Below are positions 12,101 to 20,613 of a DNA stretch of 64,000 nucleotides, one piece after another. The notes beneath the pieces are model-generated. The model did no database searches, was not told where the DNA came from, and was given only the letters and a program-made list of their open reading frames with translations. The translations under genes were made by a program, and so were the position numbers. Origin of the DNA: Roseateles puraquae (GTDB taxonomy: Bacteria; Pseudomonadota; Gammaproteobacteria; Burkholderiales; Burkholderiaceae_C). How positions within the stretch are numbered: the stretch's first letter is position 1; each line of letters begins with the position of its first letter. Where the stretch lies: assembly GCF_002205845.1 (NCBI RefSeq), contig NZ_NISI01000005.1, positions 186,001 to 250,000 on the forward strand. Reading direction: 5' to 3'.

Positions 12101-12238
12101 GATGGTGGGCAGCTCGATATCGGGGAACTGCTGGATCTTCATCTTGCTGAAGCCGTGCAGGCCGGCTGCGGTCAGCATGATGAACAGCATGATGGCCGGC
12201 ACCGGGTTGGCGATCGACCAGCGGGAGACGTTGAACAT
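9152..12238 (-). CDS. RND efflux pump inner-membrane transporter (HAE1 family)
   Basis: A 1028-residue proton-driven antiporter, the inner-membrane component of a tripartite efflux pump. The opening (FNVSRWSIANPVPAIMLFIML) and the FPDIELPTIVVTASLPGAAP segment are typical. The TM4 motif VIGVLVDDAIVEIEN carries the paired aspartates used for proton relay. Two large periplasmic loops and about 12 transmembrane helices fit the family. Last gene of the tetR-OMF-MFP-RND operon. The substrate cannot be inferred. Confidence 0.95.
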   Translation of the reverse strand: MFNVSRWSIANPVPAIMLFIMLTAAGLHGFSKMKIQQFPDIELPTIVVTASLPGAAPAQMETEVARKIENSLASAQGLKHLYSKVQDGTATITAEFRLEKPLQEALDDTRDAVSRIRADLPADLRDPVITKMNLSGAPILTYTVASNRMDDEALSWFVDNQVTKRLLSVRGVGSVARVGGVSRELRVELDPSRLLALGVTAAEVSRQLKQVQQEAPGGRATLGGAEQSLRTIATVQSAEQLAAMDIPLTDGRRVRLDQVATVSDTVAETRSGAFLDGKPVVGFEIVRAKGAGEIEVTERIRAALEELKAAHPDITVTEAYNFVDPVIENYHGSVYLLLEGAFLAVVVVWFFLRDWRATVVSAVALPLSAIPTFWIIEMMGFTLNVVTLLSLSLVIGVLVDDAIVEIENIMRHLTMGKTPLEAAREAADEIGMAVIATTFTLIAVFLPTAFMSGVVGKFFVQFGWTASIAVFFSLVVARLLTPMMAAYLLRAPKREHKEPFWMPAYLRAARWAFTHKGKTMAITAALSMAACSPLFLGKIPGAFLPPDDLSQTQINLELPPGSTYAETLAVAKQAYAMAAAHPHVKLVYTAIGGGSAGADPFAMGGAPEARKAALTINLTPRKERRGTSKQQIEQELREKLAGIAGARIKVSLAGSNNKYQLVLAGEDGEQLSAHAAKVEQELRTLRGIGQVTSSSSLQRPELIIRPDAARAADLGVSTASIADTLRIATAGDYDQFLPKLNLAQRQVPIVVRLPDHARADLALLGELTVPGARGPVPVRQVAELSLTSGPAQIDRYDRLRNVTFEIELNGQPLSEVQAAANALPSVVNLPPGVSKAEIGDAEAFAELGQGFALAMGTGVACIYIVLVLLFHAWVQPVTILGALVLSIPGAILALFVTQTDLSMPAMIGMIMLMGIATKNSILLVEYAIVAQRDHGLSRLDALLDACHKRARPIVMTTLAMGAGMLPIALGFGTDPSFRAAMAIVVIGGLITSTFLSLLVIPVLYEIVDDLIQRFSRKRRLAPGKTTAA

Positions 12239-12251
12239 GGCGGCTCCCGGC

Positions 12252-13358
12252 TTACTTCTGGACCTGCACGGTGTCGCCGTCCGCCAGGAAGCCCACGCCG
12301 GACTCGACGACCGCCGCGCCAGCGCTCAGGCCGCTGCGGATCTCGACCCGGTCCGCTTCCCGGCGGCCCACCTGTACCTTGGTCTGGCGCACCTTGCTGC
12401 CGTCGATCCGGAACACGTAGCTGAAGCCGTCGCGCAGCAGCACGGCGGTCTGAGGCAGGGTCAGGGCCGGGCTCTCGCCGAGCACAAAGTCGCCGCGGGC
12501 GAACAGGCCGGCGCGCAGCGCCTCACCCGCCTTGAGGTCGACGTAGACCAGGCCGTTGCGGGTCTGGGTGTCGATCTGCGGAGACACGCGGCGGACGCGG
12601 CCCTCGACGGCGGGTGCACCACTGGGCGCAAGCCGCACGAGCTGGCCGGCCTTCAGCCGGGCCAGCTCAGGCCCCGGCACTTCGGCGCGCCATTCCAGTC
12701 GTCCCTGGCGCTGCAGCCGGAACAACTCCTGGCCCGGCTGCACCAGGGCGCCGGGCGTGGCGAGGCGGGCGTTGACGACCCCGTCGTCAGGCGCGGTGAT
12801 CTGGGTGTAGGCCAGCCGCAGTTGGTCGGCCTGCACGCGCGCTCGGGCCGCAGCCACCCGCGCCTGCGCGGCCGCATCGGCGGCGAGCGCCTGGTCGATG
12901 GCCTGGGGTGACAGGGCGTCGCTACCCTGCAGCGTCTTCACGCGCTCGGCGGTCTGGCGCGCCTCGCGCGCCGAGGCCTCGGCTTCCAGCAGTGCGGCTT
13001 TGCTGGCCGCCAGGTCGGTCTCCAGCGTACCGGGGCTGAGCCGGGCGAGCAGCTGGCCCTTCTTCACCCGGTCGCCGACGTCCACCTTCAGCTCGGCCAG
13101 ACGTTGGCCCCCAATTTCGGCGCCAATGATGACCTCCTGCCAGGCGGCGATCGAGCCGGTGGCAGAGAGCGTCTGGGGCCAGGTGCTGCTCTGGGCGAGC
13201 ACCTGCTTCACGGTCAGGGCAGGCTTCGGTCCGGCGCTGGCCGCCGGGGCTTGCGCGGTGGCCGGGCCGGAGAGAGCCAGCACGCAGGCAGCCGCCAGGG
13301 CGAGCGTCAGGGCGGCAGCGGTCAGGACCGTGGGCAGGGAGGGCAGTCGGGTCTTCAT
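12252..13358 (-). CDS. RND efflux periplasmic adaptor (membrane fusion protein)
   Basis: A 368-residue adaptor bridging transporter and outer-membrane factor. It has an N-terminal signal or anchor (residues 1-40, ending in GPATAQA). A barrel-sandwich hybrid region follows, with the IIGAEIGGQRLAELKVDVGDRVKKGQLLARL lipoyl-like half-motif. The middle is an alanine-rich alpha-helical hairpin (ASKAALLEAEASAREARQ and onward). A beta-barrel C-terminal part completes it. The frame is open far upstream on this strand, but the ATG at 13358 starts the signal sequence and lies two bases after the OMF stop. Confidence 0.94.
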   Translation of the reverse strand: MKTRLPSLPTVLTAAALTLALAAACVLALSGPATAQAPAASAGPKPALTVKQVLAQSSTWPQTLSATGSIAAWQEVIIGAEIGGQRLAELKVDVGDRVKKGQLLARLSPGTLETDLAASKAALLEAEASAREARQTAERVKTLQGSDALSPQAIDQALAADAAAQARVAAARARVQADQLRLAYTQITAPDDGVVNARLATPGALVQPGQELFRLQRQGRLEWRAEVPGPELARLKAGQLVRLAPSGAPAVEGRVRRVSPQIDTQTRNGLVYVDLKAGEALRAGLFARGDFVLGESPALTLPQTAVLLRDGFSYVFRIDGSKVRQTKVQVGRREADRVEIRSGLSAGAAVVESGVGFLADGDTVQVQK

Positions 13359-13360
13359 GG

Positions 13361-14812
13361 TCAGCGGGCGGCAGGCGGGTTCGGGGCGGGGTTCGTGAGG
13401 GTGTCGGCGTTCCAGCCGCCACCCAGGCTGCGGTACAGGCGTATCCAGGCCTGCGCCTGCTCGGCGCGCACGCTGAGCACCGCATCGTTGGCGGCCAGGG
13501 CGTTGCGGAAGGTGGTGTTGCGCTGCACGCCGCTTTGCAGTCCGGCCTGGGCCTGGGCGAAGCTGCGTCGGGCGATGCCTTCCCATTCGCGGCGCACGGC
13601 CTCGATCTCGCGGGCTCGCTCGGCACTGGCGGCGAGGCGTTGCAGGGCGTCCTCCACCTCGGTCACGGCCAGCAGCCACTGCGCCTGCAGAGCCGCGGCA
13701 GCCTCGTCGGCGGCGGCCCGGGCGCTGTCGCCCGCAGCCACGAGCGCCCCACCATCGAAGATCGGCAACGTGAGGCTCGGTCCGAACGACCAGGTCGACC
13801 CCTGGGTGGTCTTGCCGCCAACGCGCAGCCGGGTGTCGCCCGCCATGGCCGCCAGACTCAGCTGGGGGTAGCGTTGCGCGTCCACGCTGCGGATCTGCTG
13901 CACGGCGGCCAGCCAGCGCTGGTGGGCGGCTGCCAGGTCGGGGCGCTGCGCCAGCAGATGGGCCGGCAGGGCCGTCACGTCGAAGCCCGGGGCGTGGGGC
14001 TGTGTGCGTCGCAGCTCGAAGCCTTCGGCCACCACGGGTGGCGGTGCGAGTTCGGCGGCCAGGGCGTCAGCGCGTTCGGCACAGAGCTGGGCCAGGCTGT
14101 GCAGCGCAATCTGCGCTTCGGCGCGCCACTGGCTGCGGGCGGCCGAAGCTGCGGCGCGGTCGGTGTTGAGCAGCGCGGCATCGCTGCTGCTGATGAGGCC
14201 TGCCTCGCGTTGCTGGCGGCCCCACTGCGCGATCTGCTCGGCGAAGCGCAGGTCCAGCTCGGCGGACTCCTCGCGCGCCTGCGCCAGACGCAGCTGCACG
14301 TAGGCCTGGGCCACGTCGGCAGCCAGACTGACACGGGCGGCGTGCCAGTCGGCCGAGGCGGCCGTGGCCTGGGCGGCGGCGGCTTCAGCGGCAGCCCGCT
14401 GGCCGCCGAAGAGGTCGATCTCCCAACTGGCACTGAACTGCACGCTGGCCTGGGTGCTGTCACCCGCCACGCCGTTGAGCGCGCGGCCGCGTTGCACCTG
14501 GGCGCCGATGCCGCCTTGCGGCAGCAGGCCGGCGCGGGCCTGTGCGGCGCTCGCCTCGGCCTGGCGGCGGCGCGCGGCCGCCTGGGCCAGCGTCGGGCTG
14601 GCGGCTTCGGCACGCGCGATCAGTCGGGCCAGTTGCGGGTCATCGAAAGCCTGCCACCAGGCCTGCAGGGCGGTGCTGCTGCCGTCATGCGGCAGCGGCG
14701 AGCGCCACGCAGCAGGCACCGCTGCCGGTGGCTTGGGGGGCGCCGGGGGCGGTGTCATGCAGGCGGTCAGGAGCGCCAGCAGCGGCGCGGCCAGGAGGGC
14801 GCGTGGAGTCAT
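13361..14812 (-). CDS. RND efflux outer-membrane lipoprotein (NodT family)
   Basis: A 483-residue TolC-like outer-membrane channel. The first 18 residues form a lipoprotein signal with lipobox LLTAC, so Cys18 should be acylated. Two tandem OEP repeats follow (about residues 60-260 and 275-470), rich in heptad-like alanine and glutamine helices. The ATG at 14812 overlaps the tetR stop as ATGA. It provides the exit duct for the pump encoded downstream. Confidence 0.93.
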   Translation of the reverse strand: MTPRALLAAPLLALLTACMTPPPAPPKPPAAVPAAWRSPLPHDGSSTALQAWWQAFDDPQLARLIARAEAASPTLAQAAARRRQAEASAAQARAGLLPQGGIGAQVQRGRALNGVAGDSTQASVQFSASWEIDLFGGQRAAAEAAAAQATAASADWHAARVSLAADVAQAYVQLRLAQAREESAELDLRFAEQIAQWGRQQREAGLISSSDAALLNTDRAAASAARSQWRAEAQIALHSLAQLCAERADALAAELAPPPVVAEGFELRRTQPHAPGFDVTALPAHLLAQRPDLAAAHQRWLAAVQQIRSVDAQRYPQLSLAAMAGDTRLRVGGKTTQGSTWSFGPSLTLPIFDGGALVAAGDSARAAADEAAAALQAQWLLAVTEVEDALQRLAASAERAREIEAVRREWEGIARRSFAQAQAGLQSGVQRNTTFRNALAANDAVLSVRAEQAQAWIRLYRSLGGGWNADTLTNPAPNPPAAR

Positions 14813-15459
14813 CGGGGCTGGGCGTGGCGTTCGCGTTCGTAGGCCACCAGGGCACAGCCCCAGTCAGCCAGGCGCACGCAGGTTTTCTCGAGCTGCGGGT
14901 CGTCGGCCAGCAACTCGGGGTGGAAGGCGTTCAGCAGGGGGCGCGACATGGAGTAGTCGTGCGCCATGGTCTGCAGGCCCATGGCCAACTGATGCAGGGC
15001 GGGAGTCGGTTCGTCCAGGCCTGCATGCCGCGCCAGCAGGCGGGCGAAGCGGTCGAACAGCGGGCCCACCTCCTGCGCCACCGTCTGCATGAAGACCGTG
15101 CTTGGTGCCTGCATTTCGCGAAAGAACAGCAGTCCGTGGCAGCCGTCATCCTCAAACAGGAAGGGGCGCAGGAAGCGGCAGATGGACTCGTGCAGGCTCA
15201 GGGCCGGATCATCGAAGCCTTCAAGTTGTGCCTTCAGCTCCTGCACGGGCTGGCGCAGCACCTCGGCGTACAGGCCATCCTTGTCACCGAAGTGGTAGTG
15301 GATGGCGCCAGGATTCACCCCGGCCGCTGCGCAGATCTCGCGCGTGGGCACCGCGTCCACGCCGCGTTCGCCGAACAGGCGCATGGCTTCAAGCAACAGG
15401 CGCTCGCGCGGCGGCAGCGGCGCGTCAACGGCGGCGGATGGAGGGCGCGGGGCGGGCAT
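14809..15459 (-). CDS. TetR-type regulator of the efflux operon (CerR/CecR-like C-terminus)
   Basis: A 216-residue TetR repressor. The N-terminal helix-turn-helix (about residues 15-60) reads GVDAVPTREICAAAGVNPGAIHYHFGDKDGLY. The C-terminal ligand domain resembles the CerR group (my reading from FDRFARLLARHAG and the overall layout). I placed the start at 15459: the alternative at 15486 would put the start codon inside the likely operator. It is the first gene of the operon and overlaps the channel gene by four bases, so it likely represses itself and the pump. Confidence 0.9.
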   Translation of the reverse strand: MPAPRPPSAAVDAPLPPRERLLLEAMRLFGERGVDAVPTREICAAAGVNPGAIHYHFGDKDGLYAEVLRQPVQELKAQLEGFDDPALSLHESICRFLRPFLFEDDGCHGLLFFREMQAPSTVFMQTVAQEVGPLFDRFARLLARHAGLDEPTPALHQLAMGLQTMAHDYSMSRPLLNAFHPELLADDPQLEKTCVRLADWGCALVAYERERHAQPR

Positions 15460-15480
15460 GGCGGCGGACTGTAGCAGACC

Positions 15481-15500
15481 AACCAAGCGCTTGCTTGGTT
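15481..15500. promoter_or_regulatory. TetR operator candidate (perfect inverted repeat)
   Basis: AACCAAGC-GCTT-GCTTGGTT: eight-base arms match perfectly about a four-base spacer, 22 bases upstream of the tetR start codon. Length, symmetry and place fit autoregulation by the adjacent TetR protein. Confidence 0.75.
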
Positions 15501-15576
15501 TGTTTTGCAGTCCTCGCCGGCGCGTGGAGCGTGTGTAGCGCGCGGGCTTGTCGCCAATCCCGGCACAACCGCGGCC

Positions 15577-16605
15577 TCAGGCCCTGATCGCGAGCGTCAG
15601 GGCGGGTCGAAGGGAGCCGACATCCAGCCCGCGCCAGTTGCGCAGGCGCAGGTGGCTGTAGCTGGCGAGCAGGTCGTCGTCGCTCTTCAGCAAGGCCGCC
15701 GCCACGGCGGCCATGGCGGCTTCAGCGGCGCGGGCAGCGCCGTCGTCGATCTTGAGGGCCACGCCGAGGCCGAGTTCAGGCAGGGCCGCGCAGTACACGC
15801 CCTCGGCCCCGATCTTGCAGAACAGGCGCTCGCCCCAGGCCTGCATCACGCGGGTGTCGAATCGGTCGGTGCCGCCCACCATGAAGGGCGCCGCGGCCGC
15901 CGCCTGACGCAGCCGGCGGGCCGCCCGCGCGTGGCCCTCGGACAGGCCCACGCCCGTGCCGCAGCGGGCGAAGGCCAGGGCCAGCGACCGCAAGGGCAGG
16001 GCATAGGTCGGGATGGAGCAACCGTCCGTGCCCCGGGGCGCGTTGTCGGCGTCGACGCCGGTCGTGGCCGACAGGGCCGCCGTCACTTCGCGCATCACCG
16101 GGTGTTCGGCCGCCACGTAGCCGCGCGCGAAAGCGGCGGGCTCGGCGCCCGCGTGGCGCGCCATCAGGCAGGCCAGGCAGACGAAGCCGCTGTGCTTGCC
16201 GGAGCAGTTGTTGTGCAGCGGCGTGGCCTGCTCGCCGCGGGCCGCCATGGCGCGCAGCACCGGCTCGCGGCTGGGCCACTGGGTGCCGCACTCCAGCGCA
16301 GTGGCGTCCAGCCCGAGCTTGGCCAGCACGCCCGCTGCGGTCGCCACGTGCTCGGGCTCCCCGCTGTGCGAGGCGCAGGCCAGCGCCAGCTCGGCATCGG
16401 TCAGCGCGAAGGTGTCGGCCGCGCCGCTGGCCACCAAGGGCAGGGCCTGCAGCATCTTCACGGCCGATCGCGGGAAGACGGGGCGGTCGATGTCGCCAAG
16501 GGCGGTGTGCACGGCACCGGAGGCGTCGACGACGGCGATGGCGCCAGTGTGGCAAGACTCGACGGCGGTGCCGCGCAGGACTTCGATCAGGACGGGGTTG
16601 GCCAC
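15577..16605 (-). CDS. L-asparaginase II family protein
   Basis: A 342-residue member of the plant-type/rhizobial asparaginase II family (PF06089), unrelated to the AnsA/AnsB type. Conserved blocks are VESCHTGAIAVVDASG, RSAVKMLQALPLV, CASHSGEP, NNCSGKHSGF and DGCSIPTYALPL. Homologues begin at about NPVLIEV. The best start is therefore the GTG at 16603-16605, with GGAG upstream, although the frame is open to an ATG at 16860. It should hydrolyse asparagine to aspartate and ammonia in the cytoplasm. It is monocistronic, reading away from the PEP-CTERM gene. Confidence 0.9.
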   Translation of the reverse strand: MANPVLIEVLRGTAVESCHTGAIAVVDASGAVHTALGDIDRPVFPRSAVKMLQALPLVASGAADTFALTDAELALACASHSGEPEHVATAAGVLAKLGLDATALECGTQWPSREPVLRAMAARGEQATPLHNNCSGKHSGFVCLACLMARHAGAEPAAFARGYVAAEHPVMREVTAALSATTGVDADNAPRGTDGCSIPTYALPLRSLALAFARCGTGVGLSEGHARAARRLRQAAAAAPFMVGGTDRFDTRVMQAWGERLFCKIGAEGVYCAALPELGLGVALKIDDGAARAAEAAMAAVAAALLKSDDDLLASYSHLRLRNWRGLDVGSLRPALTLAIRA

Positions 16606-16807
16606 AGGGGTCTCCGATAGCTTGATGACGGCGCCCGCCCCGACTGCGGGGGTCTTCCACAGCTCGCAGGCCAGGCATGACCCGGTCGCGGGGGCCGTCC
16701 CTAAGTCGTGGGCGCCGGCGCATTGTGCGGTGGACGTGGACCTGTCCCAATCGACTGCAGCCGGCACCAAGCCCGGCAGCGAACGAACCACCATTCGAAG
16801 GGGCGCC

Positions 16808-17737
16808 ATGACACTGACCCGTGCACTCTCGGCCTGCAGTCTCGCCTGGGCTTTGCTCACCTGCGCAGCGACGTCGGTCCAGGCCGCGCCGACCTACAGC
16901 TTCGGCCCCGATGGCTTCGGCATCGGCCGTGTCTTCAGCACGGTCGCACCCGGCACTTCCACCTCACTCGCCACGCTGGGTGATGGCAGCGTGGCGTTCA
17001 ACGGCGGCCTGGTGTACCGCGGCGCCACGGGCAGCTTCTTCGCCATCGGCAACGACGGGCTGGGTAACTCCAGCCTGGTGTCGTTCAGCGCCGCCGCGCC
17101 TGGGACCTTCACGCTGAACCAGGGCCTGTCGGTCGGCGGCTTCACCGGTGGGTTGGCCCTGGCGGGCAGCACGTTGTATGCGGTCAGCACCGACTTCAAC
17201 GGCAGCAGTTCGCTCTACAGCCTGGACCTCACCGGCGGCAGCCTCACGCTGCTGGGCGCGCTCAGCGGGGCCCTGTACACCGGCCTGACCTTCGATGCCG
17301 ACGACGGTCTGCTCTACGGCATCGCTGCCGACGAGTTCGGCATCGGCCGCTCGGTGCGGCGCATCAGCTTGGGCGGTGGCGTCAGCGATGTGGAGCTCTT
17401 TCGCCTCGGCGATGGCAGCGTCAGCTTAAACGGCGGTTTGGCGTACGACGACCAGGCCGACCTTTTCAACGTGATTGCCAACGACGCGGTGGCGACGAGC
17501 ACGCTGATGAGCTTTGACCTGACCGGCTCGGCCAGCCTGACCGCACTGGGGGGCAGCTTCGGCTTCGGCTTCCTGAATGCCGGGCTGGCGATCGGGCCTG
17601 CAGCCGGTGGCGGCGGCGGAGCTGGCGAGGGCGGGGGCGGTGGCAACACCGTGCCCGAGCCGGCCACGCCTGCACTGCTGCTGGCCCTTGCGCTGGCCTG
17701 GGCGGCTGGCGTGCGCGCCCGGCGCGGCTCGCACTGA
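16808..17737 (+). CDS. PEP-CTERM sorted secreted protein with internal repeats
   Basis: A 309-residue exported protein. A signal peptide covers about residues 1-25 (ending SVQAAP). The C-terminus has a VPEPATPALLL motif, a hydrophobic helix and a basic tail (RARRGSH), which is the PEP-CTERM signal processed by exosortase. The body has two related halves, each with an LGDGSV-x-x-NGGL-x-Y element and FGIGR, suggesting a beta-propeller-like fold. A Gly-rich linker precedes the sorting signal. No exosortase lies in the window. It may be anchored in or released to the extracellular matrix; function unknown. Confidence 0.85.
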   Translation: MTLTRALSACSLAWALLTCAATSVQAAPTYSFGPDGFGIGRVFSTVAPGTSTSLATLGDGSVAFNGGLVYRGATGSFFAIGNDGLGNSSLVSFSAAAPGTFTLNQGLSVGGFTGGLALAGSTLYAVSTDFNGSSSLYSLDLTGGSLTLLGALSGALYTGLTFDADDGLLYGIAADEFGIGRSVRRISLGGGVSDVELFRLGDGSVSLNGGLAYDDQADLFNVIANDAVATSTLMSFDLTGSASLTALGGSFGFGFLNAGLAIGPAAGGGGGAGEGGGGGNTVPEPATPALLLALALAWAAGVRARRGSH

Positions 17738-17786
17738 GCCGATGCCGCTTTCCTGCTTCCTCATTCCATTGACCGGAGACCTCGCC

Positions 17787-18311
17787 ATGAGCCACTACAC
17801 CTGCCTCGCTCGCCGCGCAGCCCTGGCCGCCTGCCTGCTGCCGCTGTCGGCCTTCGCCCAGTACTCCACGCCCATGCGTGATGTCGAGAACCCGGACCGC
17901 TCGCCCTACATGGAGAGCGGGTCCATGCAGATCGACCTCAACTTCCAGAACAACTTCATCCAGCTGCCGACGCCACCCGGCAAGCGCTATGTGATCGAGA
18001 ACGTGAACCTCTCGTGCGCCTCGCCGTCCACGTCCGACAGCTTTCCGCAGGCCTACTTGTCGGTGCTGAAGATGACCACCAGCTCGTCGTCGGTCGGCTA
18101 CACCCTCAGCCTTTCGCCTCTGGTGCGCACCGGGCCCGGCGCCTTCGGCGGCGCCGTCTGGACGAGCCACACGATCCTCAAGGCCTACTCGGACGCCAAC
18201 GGGTTCAACCCCGATGGGTCCGGGGCCGTCTACGTGAACATCTTCCACTCCGATTTCACGGCCCGCCCGAGCTGCCGGGCCACGGTGACCGGACACACCA
18301 TCACCCCCTGA
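17787..18311 (+). CDS. Secreted protein of unknown function
   Basis: A 174-residue protein with a clear signal peptide (about residues 1-25, ending SAFAQ). I recognise no family. The mature part is beta-rich in composition (Ser, Thr, Asn), with two cysteines in NLSCASP and SCRATV that could form one disulfide. ACCGGAG lies upstream of the ATG at 17787. It follows the PEP-CTERM gene by 49 bases and precedes another exported protein by 10 bases, so the three are probably co-transcribed. Confidence 0.65.
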   Translation: MSHYTCLARRAALAACLLPLSAFAQYSTPMRDVENPDRSPYMESGSMQIDLNFQNNFIQLPTPPGKRYVIENVNLSCASPSTSDSFPQAYLSVLKMTTSSSSVGYTLSLSPLVRTGPGAFGGAVWTSHTILKAYSDANGFNPDGSGAVYVNIFHSDFTARPSCRATVTGHTITP

Positions 18312-18321
18312 GGAGTGGGTC

Positions 18322-18849
18322 ATGAGAACCATTCCCTGTCGCCGGGTCGCAGGTCTGAGCTGGCTGATGGCCGCGTCCCTGCTGCCTTGCCTGTGCAGCG
18401 CGCAGATTGTGCTGCCCTCGCCCGACCAACCAGCACCGCGTCCCCTGCCCGACCCGCCGGGTCTCCAGGTCGTGCGCACGCCCGACGGGTCGTTGATCAA
18501 GCGCTTGCCGGGCGATGGAGGCTTGCCGGCCACTTCGGCTGCCCGCACCGCGAGCGCGACCGCGACGGTGCCCGCGGGGCTGAAGCTCGTCCAGAACGGC
18601 AATGTGCTGATGGCAGCGGGGCGTGAGGAGGCCGCTGCCGCGGTGCCGGGCAGGGCGTTGCCGCTGTCGGTCCGCCAGGTGGGGGACACCCGCGTGCTTG
18701 AACTGCGTGGGCTGCCGACGATCGGCTCGGAGCCTGCGTCGGCCGCGCAGGCGCTGCCTCGCGGGGTGCGTGTCGTGGACCTGCCCGCTGGGGCGCCCCT
18801 TCCCTTGTCGCCCGAACCCAACACCCTGTACCGCCGGCTGCGCGACTGA
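18322..18849 (+). CDS. Secreted proline/alanine-rich protein of unknown function
   Basis: A 175-residue protein with an N-terminal signal (about residues 1-27, ending LCSAQ). A proline-rich segment (about 30-47) and a low-complexity Ala/Val/Leu body follow. GAGGAG precedes the ATG at 18322. No family recognised. It lies 10 bases after the preceding secreted protein, so the two probably share a transcript. The end is close to the convergent diguanylate cyclase gene. Confidence 0.6.
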   Translation: MRTIPCRRVAGLSWLMAASLLPCLCSAQIVLPSPDQPAPRPLPDPPGLQVVRTPDGSLIKRLPGDGGLPATSAARTASATATVPAGLKLVQNGNVLMAAGREEAAAAVPGRALPLSVRQVGDTRVLELRGLPTIGSEPASAAQALPRGVRVVDLPAGAPLPLSPEPNTLYRRLRD

Positions 18850-18862
18850 CGCGCCACCGGCT

Positions 18863-20575
18863 TCAGTCCACGTGCACCCGGTTGCGCCCGCCGCGCTTGG
18901 CCGCATACAGCGCCCGGTCGGCGCGGTGCAGCAGGGTGTCGCCCGGCAGGTGCTGTTGGGGCGAGCCGCCGGCAATGCCCACGCTGATGCGCACCACCAG
19001 GCCCGGCGTGATGGCCGCCCAGTCGTGTTCCACCACGGCCAGCCGCAGCCGCTCGCAGATCTCGGCGGCCTGCGGTGCGGCGATGCCCACCAGCACCGCC
19101 ACGAACTCCTCGCCGCCGATGCGGCCCAGCAGGTCGGCGCTGCGCAGGCGGTGGCGCAGCAGCTGGGCGAGCTGCTGCAGCACCGCGTCGCCCACCGCGT
19201 GGCCGTGGGTGTCGTTGATCTTCTTGAAGTGGTCGACGTCCAGCGCCGCCACGCTGATGACCTGACCGGCCACGCGGGCGCCTTCGATCAGCAGCGGCAG
19301 CGCGAACTCCGCATGGCGGCGGTTGTGCAGCCCCGTCAGCACGTCTTCATGGGCAGCGCGATCCAGGGCCATGGCGTGCTCCCGCAGGCGTTGCTGCTCG
19401 CTCTCCAGGTGGGCCGCGCGGGCGCGCTCGCGGCGGGCGTCGGCCACGGCGCTGTCGGCCCGCGCCTGGGCCTGCTCGACCTGGTCGCGGATCAGGATCA
19501 CCTCGGTCTGCAGCACGAGGTTGTCGCGGGCGATCTGGCGGTCCAGCGCGACCAGTTCTTCCAGCGAGGCCAGGGCCTGGCGGTACTGGGCGCTGGCCTT
19601 GTAGGTTTCGTAGAGGCTGCGTAGCAGCAGCCGTCGCAATTGCGGCGGCGGTTCACTGCTGGCGTGCAGCAGGGCTTCGAGCATCTGCGCGGCTTGCAGC
19701 GGTGAGCCCTTGCGGCCGAGGAACACGGCGCGCTGCGCATCCGCCTCGATGGCCAGGCTGCGGTAGGCGTTGTCGTGCGCGATGTGGCCGAACTCGTTGA
19801 GCAGCGGCATGGCGTCGTCCAGCAGGTCGCCGGCCAGCAGGGCATTGACGAGGTTGGACAGGGCCACCGCCACCTGGAAGGGACTGCCGGCCTCGCGGGC
19901 CAGGTCCAGCGCCCGCTCGGCAGTGCGGCGGGCATTGGCCAGCGCGGCGGCCAGCATCGTGCTGTCGCCGCCCAGCGTCTTGGCTTCATCCACCCGGCGC
20001 AGCCAGAAGTAGGCCAGGTTGTTGCAGCAGGAAAAGCGCACTTCCTGCGAGTCGCCCAGCGCGGCGATCTCCATGGCCTGCTGCACCGAGGCGCAAGCCT
20101 GCGTCGGGTTCTCCAGGCTGCAGTAGGCCGCAGCCACGCGGTTGAGGGCCCAGGCCTCGCGCACCGGGTCGGCCAGGCGGCGCGCGGCGGACAGCGCCCG
20201 CATGCCCGATTCCAGCGCCTCGCGGCCCATCAGCAGCTGGGCATAGACATAGCACTGGCTCGTCAGCGCGTCGGCGCGCAGGCCATCGTCGTTGAGCCGC
20301 TCGGCCAGGGTCAGGGCTTCAGTGGCGCAGCGGGCGCTGGAGGTCAACTTGCCCAGCCGCGGGTACTGGTGCGCCAGCAGGGCCAGCACCTCGGCGCGGC
20401 GGGCTGCCTGGCTGGGCGGGCAGGTCAGCAGCAGGGCCTCCAGCGCATCGCAGGACGCTTGATAGCCGCCCGCGGCAGCGCGCTGGCGCTCGGTCAGCAA
20501 GGCGGCGTCGAAGGCTGCCGCATCGAAGCCGGCGTCGTCTCCGCGTGCTGAGGGGTGTTCAAGCAGAACTGCCAT
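18863..20575 (-). CDS. Diguanylate cyclase with TPR-like N-terminal region
   Basis: A 570-residue cytoplasmic protein. Residues about 30-370 are an alpha-helical repeat region of TPR type (recurrent Ala/Leu/Glu helices such as ALTLAERLNDDGLRADAL). A charged coiled coil follows (about 370-415), then a GGDEF domain. The active-site motif is GGEEF, in RIGGEEFVAVL, which is catalytically competent in other cyclases. RSAD sits five residues before it, matching the RxxD product-inhibition site. It should make c-di-GMP from two GTP. No membrane segment. It stands alone, convergent with the secreted-protein genes. Confidence 0.92.
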   Translation of the reverse strand: MAVLLEHPSARGDDAGFDAAAFDAALLTERQRAAAGGYQASCDALEALLLTCPPSQAARRAEVLALLAHQYPRLGKLTSSARCATEALTLAERLNDDGLRADALTSQCYVYAQLLMGREALESGMRALSAARRLADPVREAWALNRVAAAYCSLENPTQACASVQQAMEIAALGDSQEVRFSCCNNLAYFWLRRVDEAKTLGGDSTMLAAALANARRTAERALDLAREAGSPFQVAVALSNLVNALLAGDLLDDAMPLLNEFGHIAHDNAYRSLAIEADAQRAVFLGRKGSPLQAAQMLEALLHASSEPPPQLRRLLLRSLYETYKASAQYRQALASLEELVALDRQIARDNLVLQTEVILIRDQVEQAQARADSAVADARRERARAAHLESEQQRLREHAMALDRAAHEDVLTGLHNRRHAEFALPLLIEGARVAGQVISVAALDVDHFKKINDTHGHAVGDAVLQQLAQLLRHRLRSADLLGRIGGEEFVAVLVGIAAPQAAEICERLRLAVVEHDWAAITPGLVVRISVGIAGGSPQQHLPGDTLLHRADRALYAAKRGGRNRVHVD

Positions 20576-20613
20576 GGGAGCCAGGATTCTTGCCCAGCCC
20601 CAGAATGCCGGCC

